Below, in pieces: positions 57,702-64,000 of a DNA stretch of 64,000 nt (positions are counted from its first letter, which is position 1; each line of letters begins with the position of its first letter). The stretch spans positions 865,905 to 929,904 of the forward strand of contig NZ_JAHRYQ010000002.1 of assembly GCF_020622065.1 (NCBI RefSeq). The letters are read 5' to 3'. A program made the position numbers and the translations under genes. Below the pieces are notes generated by a model, which had not been told where the DNA came from, ran no database searches, and was given only the letters and a program-made list of their open reading frames with translations. This DNA comes from Geothrix sp. GTDB taxonomy: Bacteria > Acidobacteriota > Holophagae > Holophagales > Holophagaceae.

Positions 57702-60485
57702 CTAGGCCAGGCGCGCCGCCACATCGCGGTAGTCGGGATCCATCTCGTAGACGGCCTTGAACTCCTCGGCGGCCATGGCCGTGTGGCCCTGCTGGAGGTA
57801 GATCTCGGCGAGGTCGTAGCGGAGGCCGATGCTGTCCTCGGGAGGGAAGCCCGGAGCCAGGATGCCCTGTCGGAGCCATTCCACGGCCGCGTTCAGATCG
57901 CCCCGATCCTGCTCGCAGATGCTGAGCATGGAGCAGCACTCCAGGGTGCGCTCGGGGTCGCCCATGGCGATCTTGAACTCCTCGAGGGCGGGCTCGATGA
58001 GGGCCATCTCCTTGTAGGCGATGCCCAGGTTGTAGTGGGTGTCGTAGTCGTCGCCCTTGACCTGCTTTTCGACACCCTCGCGGAAGGCGCTGAACAGCTC
58101 GTCCACGCTCTGGATCTTCTCCACCATGTGGGTGGCGTCGTGCATCTCCTCGCCCTCGCCCGTATCCATGAGGGCCGTGCCCAGCACATCGGTGAGGTCG
58201 AAGAAGGAATTGGCGAAGTCGTTCTCGTCGAGGGCGCTGGCCTTGGCGATGTGCCCCAGCTTCTGGAGGGCGCTCTCCGCACGCTCCAGACGGGCCTGCA
58301 GCTCGGGATGCCCCGGGAACTGCCGGAGGGCGGTCTCGATCTCGGCCTTGGCCTCCTCGGGACTGCCGTAATCCATCTGAAAATCGATGTCGCCGAGGAG
58401 GCTGGCCAGCTCTTCGGATACTGGCTCCGACAGGGGTTCCGGCAACGGTTCCGGCAGCGACTTCCCTTCCGGCGCGAGGTCTCCGAACGCCGGCTCCAGG
58501 TCGGCCGAGAGAGGCGGTAGACCGGCCACCACTTCCGGCGCAAGGATCTGGGTGGGGATGGGCGGGAGCGGCGTCGTGGGGGCCGAGAAGGCCCCGCCTT
58601 CCGAGATCATGTCGGTGAGCGTGTCCTCCATCCAGCTCAGATCGGAGGCATCGAGGGCTGCGGGCTCCACCGGCGAGGTAAAGGGCACGGCCGGGGGCAC
58701 CGGAGTACCTGCGGGCGGCGCGAAGGGATCCGGCAGCACCGGAAGCCCGTCCCCCAGAGGAATGGGCTCGAAGGCCCGGCTGGGCGCCGGCGCCGGCGCA
58801 GGTGCAGATCCAAGTGCCGCCTCGCCAGGGGGCGTCGGCTCGAAGCTCGGCAGATCCAGCGCGATCAGCGCATCCAGGTCGCTGGGGGGCGATGGCAGCG
58901 CGATGGGCGCGGGGGGGCGGCCAGCCCCGGGTTCGGGCAGGCCCATGGCCCGGCGGTGGATCCGCGTGGAGCCGGGGAACAGCTGCTCCGCCATGTCGAG
59001 CAGATGGCCGGCCTCCCGCTTCTTGCCGAGCTGGGCCAGGGCCTGGGCGCTCTGCACATACTGCATCTGCACCTTGGTGAGGTGCCCGGTGGTGCGGTGC
59101 ACGGCGACGATGGCCTCGATGATGGTGAGGTCCGCAGGATCCAGCTCGAGGGCCTTCTTGAAGGTCTCCACGGCGCGGTCGTGGCTGCCCCCCCGGAGCA
59201 GGGCCTCGGCCTCGCGGGAGAGCTGCTCGATGCGGAGGCGCCGCACGGGATCCACTTCGGTCTCGCCGCCGTGGCGCGTGATCTCCTGGGGCAGCGGGGC
59301 CTGGAAGCCGCTGGCGCTGCCGGGGACGGAGAATCCCGCCGTGGGCGGGGCCGGGACGACTCCGGGAACGGCGCCCAGGGCCTGGAGCTGGCTCGACAGA
59401 TGCCCGATCAGCGCCTGGTCGCTGGCCTGGGTGGCCAGGGCGTAGGCGCTCTGGAGGGCCTGGACCTGTTCCGTCCGGTTGCCGCTCTGGTGGGCGATCT
59501 CCGCGAGAAGGATCCACGCCTCGCTGCCCATGTGATCCTGCAGGGCGTTCCGCAGGGCGCGGGCGACCATGTCGCCCGACCCTCTCCGGGCCAGCTCGCG
59601 GGCGATGGGGGCGAAGAGCCGGAGGCCCTCCTCCGCCCGATCGGCGTTCGCGAGGTTGCGAAGAGACTTCTCGCAGAGGGGCAGGGTCTTGTCCGGCAGC
59701 TGGGCGATCTCGGCCAGAGCCTCCAGCGCGCGATCGGGGTGGCCGCTGCGCAGTTCGATTTCGGCCAGCGCCTCCAGCAGCTCGGTATTCCTCGGGTTGT
59801 TGCCCAGTCCCTCCCGCAGGTGCTGGGCGGCCGTGGTGTAGTCGCCCTGGATCACGCCCAGACGGCTCTGGGTGAGGTAGACCTGGGGCGTGGAGATCAT
59901 CGACTTGGCGCGCTCGAGGATCTGGTTGGCCTCGCCGTGCATCTGCTCCATGGCCAGCGACTCGGCCACCTCGAGGTAGATGCCCGCGGCACGGTCCTTC
60001 ATGCCCTCCTTGTTGTAGAGGTCCGCGAGCTTGACCTTCATCTTCAGGTTCTTGGGATCGAGATCGACGACCTTGTTGAACTCTTCCAGAGCCCGCTTGA
60101 TGAGGCCCTTCTTCTGGAAGTGCTCAGCCACCTGCAGGTGGACCTTCACCGCATCGCCGACCTTGTTCATCTGGCGGTAGAGGTCCGCCAGGCGCTGGGC
60201 CGCGTCGATGTCCTCGGGGGCGTTGCGGACCACCTTCTGGAAGATAGCGGCGGCGCGGGCATTGAAGCCGTCCCGCTCGTAGGCGCCGCCCAGCCGCTTG
60301 TGGATCTCGACGCCTTCCTTCACGCGACCGGTCTGCACGCAGAGGTCGCCGATCTGGTTCAGCGTGGAGTAGTCCTTCGGGTTGTCCTCGACGAGCTTCT
60401 GGAATTCCTCGATGGCCCGCTCGACCTTCCCGGCCGTCAAGAGCTTGTCGGCTTCCTTTTTGACTTTGACGCGATCAATGGCCAT
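57702..60485 (-). CDS. Large TPR-repeat protein
   Basis: A 927-residue soluble protein. Residues 1-390 are at least ten tetratricopeptide-like repeats (for example KLLTAGKVERAIEEFQKLVEDNP, AERFNKVV-type units). A Pro/Ala-rich segment (about 530-690) follows, then further TPRs (700-927, GIAYKEMALIEPALEEFKIAMGDPER). No signal peptide. It probably scaffolds a protein complex, e.g. in envelope or motility assembly; no motif decides which. Start ATG 60485, MAIDRVKVKKEADKLLTAGK. Confidence 0.85.
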   Translation of the reverse strand: MAIDRVKVKKEADKLLTAGKVERAIEEFQKLVEDNPKDYSTLNQIGDLCVQTGRVKEGVEIHKRLGGAYERDGFNARAAAIFQKVVRNAPEDIDAAQRLADLYRQMNKVGDAVKVHLQVAEHFQKKGLIKRALEEFNKVVDLDPKNLKMKVKLADLYNKEGMKDRAAGIYLEVAESLAMEQMHGEANQILERAKSMISTPQVYLTQSRLGVIQGDYTTAAQHLREGLGNNPRNTELLEALAEIELRSGHPDRALEALAEIAQLPDKTLPLCEKSLRNLANADRAEEGLRLFAPIARELARRGSGDMVARALRNALQDHMGSEAWILLAEIAHQSGNRTEQVQALQSAYALATQASDQALIGHLSSQLQALGAVPGVVPAPPTAGFSVPGSASGFQAPLPQEITRHGGETEVDPVRRLRIEQLSREAEALLRGGSHDRAVETFKKALELDPADLTIIEAIVAVHRTTGHLTKVQMQYVQSAQALAQLGKKREAGHLLDMAEQLFPGSTRIHRRAMGLPEPGAGRPPAPIALPSPPSDLDALIALDLPSFEPTPPGEAALGSAPAPAPAPSRAFEPIPLGDGLPVLPDPFAPPAGTPVPPAVPFTSPVEPAALDASDLSWMEDTLTDMISEGGAFSAPTTPLPPIPTQILAPEVVAGLPPLSADLEPAFGDLAPEGKSLPEPLPEPLSEPVSEELASLLGDIDFQMDYGSPEEAKAEIETALRQFPGHPELQARLERAESALQKLGHIAKASALDENDFANSFFDLTDVLGTALMDTGEGEEMHDATHMVEKIQSVDELFSAFREGVEKQVKGDDYDTHYNLGIAYKEMALIEPALEEFKIAMGDPERTLECCSMLSICEQDRGDLNAAVEWLRQGILAPGFPPEDSIGLRYDLAEIYLQQGHTAMAAEEFKAVYEMDPDYRDVAARLA

Positions 60486-60551
60486 TCGCTTGCCTCAGGA
60501 TGCCTGGCGGGGTTCGGAAAGTGTAGGCGCGGGCGGGCGGGCTTGAAAGGC

Positions 60552-60968
60552 CTACTGAAGATTCCGGCCCGTGAAGCTGTGCGGCAGCAGATCTTCCAGG
60601 CGGTGCAGCATCCGGGTGTTGCGATTGGCAAGCAGTACGGGCAGGCCCTCCGCGAATTCCGCCAGGGCCTGCCGGCAGGCGCCGCAGGGCGGCGTCAGCT
60701 TCGGCGAGTCCGTCACCACCACCGCGGCCACCAGATCCCCAGGCTGGAGCCCCGCGGCCACGGCCGCGCTGAGGGCTCCCCGCTCGGCGCAGAGGGTGAC
60801 GGGGTAGGCGGCGTTCTCCACATTGCAGCCCCCCACGATCCCGTGCGAGGCCGTGAGCAGGGCCGCGCCCACCTGGAAGTGCGAGTAGGGCGCGTAGGCG
60901 TTCGAGCGGGCCCTCCAGGCCGCCTCCAGGAGCGGAGTCCAGGCGGGGGATTGGGGATCGTCGAACAC
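60552..60968 (-). CDS. cdd: Cytidine deaminase
   Basis: A 138-residue zinc enzyme. Catalytic motifs CNVENAAYPVTLCAERGAL and PPCGACRQALAEF provide the zinc ligands and Glu. Converts cytidine and deoxycytidine to uridine forms for salvage. Length matches the small tetrameric type. ATG 60968 has GGAGGCAC upstream on the coding strand. Confidence 0.93.
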   Translation of the reverse strand: MFDDPQSPAWTPLLEAAWRARSNAYAPYSHFQVGAALLTASHGIVGGCNVENAAYPVTLCAERGALSAAVAAGLQPGDLVAAVVVTDSPKLTPPCGACRQALAEFAEGLPVLLANRNTRMLHRLEDLLPHSFTGRNLQ

Positions 60969-60988
60969 CAGTGCCTCCTGAGGAGCCT

Positions 60989-61933
60989 TCAGCTTAGCGG
61001 ACCTTCCGCGGCCTCCGCCCGATCCGTGCTGCCTTCGGCCCGGGCCTGGGCCAGAATCCGCCAGCAGGCGGTGTAGCCCCGTGCCTCGTGGGCACCCGAG
61101 GCCCCGTGGAACTCGAGGCTGATCTCCCGCTTCTGGAGGCGGGCCTGGAGGATGGCCCCGGACAAGCGCTCAAGCTCCCGCTCGAAGGGGCGGCCCGGTG
61201 CCCAGGCCGACAGGTCGATCCGCAGATGGAGCCCCAGGGGCCGCTCTTCCTCGAAGGTCCGCACCCAGGGCTGACTGCGCTGGGCCGTGCGCTTCCAGTG
61301 GACCCGGCCCGGGGGATCGCCCACCCGCAGGGGCCGCGCCCCCTCCGGGCTGCTGACGCCCTCCTGGGCCAGGGTGCGATGGCCCTCTCCGCGCCAGCTC
61401 GTGGGTGGTGCGGGGGGTGTCCGGGGATGGGGCAGCACGAGCAAGGGCTGATCGAGATCGATGAACCGGGACTTCTCCAGCAAACCGAAGGGGAAGCGGG
61501 TGCGCAGCTCAAGCCGCCGGAGCCGGGTCCAGCCCCGGTGCCCCGCCCGGACCTGGAATACCACCGAGGTCTCGCCGCTGCGGCTGGCGGCGCCCAGGAA
61601 GCTGGGCTGGACTTCGCCATCCTCCATCGAGAGAAGCAGCTCCAGGCCGCGGACCCGTCCCCGCCCCGGATCCTGCAACCGGAGGCGCAAGCCGCCCCGC
61701 ACCCGGGCGAAGAGGTTGCCCTCCTCCAGCTCCTTCACCTTGAGGCCCTGGAGGGCCCGACGGCTGAGAACCCCCGAGACCAGGAACAGGCCCAGCATCA
61801 GCGAGAACACGAGGTAGAGCAGGTTGTTGCCCGTGTTCACCGAGAAGGCCCCCACCGCCAGCAGCGCCAGCAAATACTGCCCGCCCAGCCCCGTGAGGGA
61901 CAGGCGCAGCCGGCGGTCGCTCCAGAGCCTCAC
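60989..61933 (-). CDS. DUF58-family protein
   Basis: A 314-residue protein with two N-terminal transmembrane helices (GGQYLLALLAVGAFSV, NNLLYLVFSLMLGLFLVSGVL) and a DUF58 region (RTRFPFGLLEKSRFIDLDQPLLVLPHPR ... RPLRVGDPPGRVHWKRTAQRSQPWVRTFEEE). Usually paired with a MoxR ATPase, not present nearby. GTG 61933 follows AGGAGG with 7-base spacing; a start at 62020 would run through the repeats. Confidence 0.8.
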   Translation of the reverse strand: MRLWSDRRLRLSLTGLGGQYLLALLAVGAFSVNTGNNLLYLVFSLMLGLFLVSGVLSRRALQGLKVKELEEGNLFARVRGGLRLRLQDPGRGRVRGLELLLSMEDGEVQPSFLGAASRSGETSVVFQVRAGHRGWTRLRRLELRTRFPFGLLEKSRFIDLDQPLLVLPHPRTPPAPPTSWRGEGHRTLAQEGVSSPEGARPLRVGDPPGRVHWKRTAQRSQPWVRTFEEERPLGLHLRIDLSAWAPGRPFERELERLSGAILQARLQKREISLEFHGASGAHEARGYTACWRILAQARAEGSTDRAEAAEGPLS

Positions 61934-61942
61934 GCAGCGCCT

Positions 61943-62124
61943 CCTGCGCCGCGCCCTTCGGGCTTCGGCTTCGCCAAGGTGGCCCTCCGCTCCTGCTCCG
62001 GCCTCACGCGGCGCCTCCACCTAACGCATGCTGCGCATGCTCCGGCGCGCTCCGCTTGCCGAGGTGGAGCCTCCCTGCGCCGCGCCCTTCGGGCTTCGGC
62101 TTCGCCCAAGTGGCCCTCTGCTCC
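61943..62124. repeat. Imperfect direct repeat in intergenic region
   Basis: A 33-base exact repeat starts cctgcgccgcgcccttcggg at 61943-61975 and 62074-62106, and the similarity continues for about 17 more bases with a few changes (aaggtggccctccgctcc against caagtggccctctgctcc). Spacing is 131 bases. Between them lie further short inverted words (gcctccacct / aggtggagcc, gcatgctgcgcatgc). Looks like a REP-like or shuffled repetitive element. Confidence 0.75.
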
Positions 62125-62197
62125 CGCTTCGTGCTCATGGCCCCCAGCCTACCGCCCGGGCCTGCCTGCTAGCATGACCTTCTTCCCCAAGGCACCC

Positions 62198-63772
62198 ATG
62201 CTGACCCGCCTCTTCCGAACCAAGACCCTGGAGCAGCTGCGGGCCAGCGCCGAGGAACCGGAACATCAGCTCAAGAAGAACCTGGGCGTCTTCGAGCTCA
62301 CCACCTTCGGCATCGGGGCCATCATCGGGGCCGGCATCTTCTCCAGCATCGGCACCGCCGCTGCTGGAAACATGGCCGATGGGCGCCTCCCGGCAGGGCC
62401 GGGGCTGGTCCTGAGCATCCTCATCGTGGCCCTGATCTGCGGGTTCACGGCACTCGCCTACGCGGAACTGGCCTCCATGATCCCCGTGTCGGGCAGTGCC
62501 TACACCTACGCCTACGCCACGCTGGGCGAGCTGATGGCCTGGATCATCGGCTGGGACCTGCTGCTGGAGTACGCCATCTCCAATGTGGCCGTGGCCATCT
62601 CCTGGGGCGACTACGCCCGCAGCTTCTTCTCGACGGTCTTCCATGTGGACATCCCCGGCTGGCTGGGCATGGATCCGCGCAGCGCACTGAAGCTGGCGGA
62701 GGGGGTGCCCGCCATGGACCTGGCCGCCAAGCTCCAGGCGCTGGCCCAGGCCAAGGCGGGGCTGGTCCAAGGCGCTGCCATCTTCCTGAACTGGGAGGTC
62801 ATCAGGACGGCCCCCACCGTGGCGGGCTTCCCCATCACCATCAACCTGCTGGCGGTGGTCATCACGACCCTCATCACCTGGCTCTGCTACATCGGCATCA
62901 AGGAGAGCGCCCGGGTGAACAGCGTCATGGTGATCATCAAGGTGGCGATCCTCCTCGCGGTGGTGGGGCTGGGGATCCGGTTCGTGAGCCCCGACAACTG
63001 GCACCCCTTCGTGCCCCACGGCTGGCGGGGCATCCAGGCGGGCGCCGCCATCATCTTCTTCGCCTTCATCGGCTTCGACGCCGTGAGCACCACCGCGGAG
63101 GAATGCCGCAACCCCGGGAAGGACCTGCCCCGCGGCATCCTGTGGTCCCTGCTGATCTGCACGGTGATCTACGCCGCCGTGGCCTTGGTGGTGACGGGCA
63201 TGCTGCACTACACGAAGCTCGGCGGCATCGCCGACCCCCTGGCCTACATCTTCACCGAGCACAAGATGGGCGGGATCGCAGCGGTCATCAGCTTCGGGGC
63301 CGTCATCGCCACCACCGCCGCGCTGCTGGTCTACCAGGTGGGCCAGCCCCGCATCTTCATGAGCATGAGCCGGGACGGCCTGCTGGCGCCCTGGTTCGGC
63401 AAGGTGCATGACAAGTTCAAGACCCCCTCCCACGCCACGGTGCTCACGGGCTTCCTGGTGGCGATTCCCGCGGCCCTGCTCAACATCGACGAGGTGGTGG
63501 AGCTGGCCAACATCGGCACCCTGTTCGCCTTCGTCATCGTCTGCGTCGCCGTCCTCGTCCTGCGCAAGCGCCGCCCCGAGGCCCCGCGGAAGTTCCTCAT
63601 GCCCTTCGCCTGGGTCATCGCCCCCCTGGGGATCCTGGGCTGCGTCTGGATCGCGCGGGGCCTGCCGGCCATTACCTGGTACCGCTTCTTCGCCTGGCTG
63701 GCCATCGGCCTGGTGGTCTACTTCTTCTACGGCTCCCGCAAGAGCCGCCTGGGGACGCCGACTGCGTCATGA
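62198..63772 (+). CDS. APC-family cationic amino-acid permease
   Basis: A 524-residue carrier with about 12-14 transmembrane helices. It begins MLTRLFRTKTLEQLRASAEEPEHQLKKNLGVFELTTFGIGAIIGAGIF, the typical CAT/YfnA opening with GAGIF substrate loop; FFAFIGFDAVSTTAEECRNPGKDLPRGI is another signature. Imports amino acids. ATG at 62198 has AAGG upstream; ATG at 62174 would add 8 residues. Confidence 0.88.
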   Translation: MLTRLFRTKTLEQLRASAEEPEHQLKKNLGVFELTTFGIGAIIGAGIFSSIGTAAAGNMADGRLPAGPGLVLSILIVALICGFTALAYAELASMIPVSGSAYTYAYATLGELMAWIIGWDLLLEYAISNVAVAISWGDYARSFFSTVFHVDIPGWLGMDPRSALKLAEGVPAMDLAAKLQALAQAKAGLVQGAAIFLNWEVIRTAPTVAGFPITINLLAVVITTLITWLCYIGIKESARVNSVMVIIKVAILLAVVGLGIRFVSPDNWHPFVPHGWRGIQAGAAIIFFAFIGFDAVSTTAEECRNPGKDLPRGILWSLLICTVIYAAVALVVTGMLHYTKLGGIADPLAYIFTEHKMGGIAAVISFGAVIATTAALLVYQVGQPRIFMSMSRDGLLAPWFGKVHDKFKTPSHATVLTGFLVAIPAALLNIDEVVELANIGTLFAFVIVCVAVLVLRKRRPEAPRKFLMPFAWVIAPLGILGCVWIARGLPAITWYRFFAWLAIGLVVYFFYGSRKSRLGTPTAS

Positions 63773-63791
63773 TAAGCGTGGAGTTGGCGCC

Positions 63792-64000
63792 ATGTTCACC
63801 GGCCTGATCAGACATCTCGGCACGCTCGAATCCCGCACCTCCCGGCCTGGCGGCGCCCGGCTGCGCATCGCGTCCCCGGCGGACCTCCTGACCCGCGCCG
63901 AGCTGGGCGCCAGCATCGCCGTGAACGGCGCCTGCCTCACGAGCGTGGCTGTGGATGGGCGGGCCTGGGAGGCGGACCTCAGCGAAGAGACGCTGGAGAA
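63792..64000 (+). CDS. ribE: Riboflavin synthase alpha chain (5-prime part)
   Basis: The first 69 residues of a gene cut by the window end. MFTGLIRHLGTLESR and LGASIAVNGACLTSVAVDG are diagnostic of the N-terminal lumazine-binding repeat. Joins two 6,7-dimethyl-8-ribityllumazine molecules to riboflavin. Begins 19 bases after the permease. Confidence 0.92.
   Translation, partial: MFTGLIRHLGTLESRTSRPGGARLRIASPADLLTRAELGASIAVNGACLTSVAVDGRAWEADLSEETLE

Noticed and set aside
1-64000. CRISPR arrays, rRNA genes, insertion sequences, phage integrases
   Set aside because: Looked for on both strands; no regularly spaced repeats, rRNA-like segments, transposase or integrase motifs were seen.

Overview
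This is a GC-rich (roughly two thirds G+C by eye), densely coded bacterial chromosome segment with about 57 genes, short intergenic gaps, GGAGG-type ribosome binding sites, and frequent GTG and TTG starts. The gene set points to a Gram-negative, motile or chemotactic, respiring or anaerobically versatile bacterium: KDO and heptose sugar genes, DsbD, Tat and lipoprotein signals, NADH dehydrogenase I, a sigma-54 regulator, and a HybA/HybB-like electron-transfer module. The overall flavour resembles Acidobacteriota of the Holophagae/Geothrix type. That is inference from gene content only, because no rRNA or other decisive marker is present.

Layout. 1-8.3 kb: the tail of an unknown gene, an ATP/ADP-translocase-like carrier, a Tat-exported epimerase-like protein, a CBS-domain protein, an acyl-CoA carboxyltransferase with its biotin carrier, a polysaccharide deacetylase, ornithine carbamoyltransferase and a small secreted protein. 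8.3-9 kb: an AT-rich small alarmone synthetase gene that looks acquired. 9-17.3 kb: a purple-acid-phosphatase-like protein, then NADH dehydrogenase I genes in two pieces (nuoEF and nuoABCD). The pieces are separated by a divergent yceI/marR pair and a flagellin-like gene that directly follows nuoD. 17.4-21 kb: a tightly coupled operon of acyl carrier protein, dehydratase, ketosynthase, ketosynthase-like chain-length-factor protein and SPOR protein. 21-28 kb: an NFACT-type protein, a response regulator with GGDEF domain, a DUF2339/DUF3999-like/lipoprotein operon and a coiled-coil protein. 28.5-32.9 kb: a sigma-54 activator divergent from a HybA-HybB-like operon with two single-helix miniproteins and a clear terminator.

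33-43.7 kb: an Lrp/ABM/EamA operon, kdsA, a GNAT acetyltransferase, a secreted beta-rich protein, an MTD1-like methylene-tetrahydrofolate dehydrogenase, an endonuclease III fused to a BtuF-like metal-receptor domain, two thioredoxin-fold proteins, convergent dsbD, then bacterioferritin and its ferredoxin. 43.7-57.6 kb: HD hydrolase, a PTPS-III-like folate enzyme, a lipoprotein deacetylase, FtsK, a haem-bearing triple-rhodanese protein, a chemoreceptor, a membrane-bound P460-like cytochrome, gmhA, a DUF4124 protein, HemW, an EamA carrier and a proline iminopeptidase. 57.7-64 kb: a very large TPR protein, cytidine deaminase, a DUF58 protein, a small repeat cluster, an APC amino-acid permease and the start of riboflavin synthase.

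The most interesting points are the sigma-54-controlled HybAB-like module without a catalytic subunit in view, the ACP-DH-KS-CLF-SPOR operon, the nth-BtuF fusion, the flagellin-like gene embedded in the nuo region, and two folate enzymes whose active-site residues place them in unusual subfamilies. Functional calls rest on motif recognition by eye; no database search was run.
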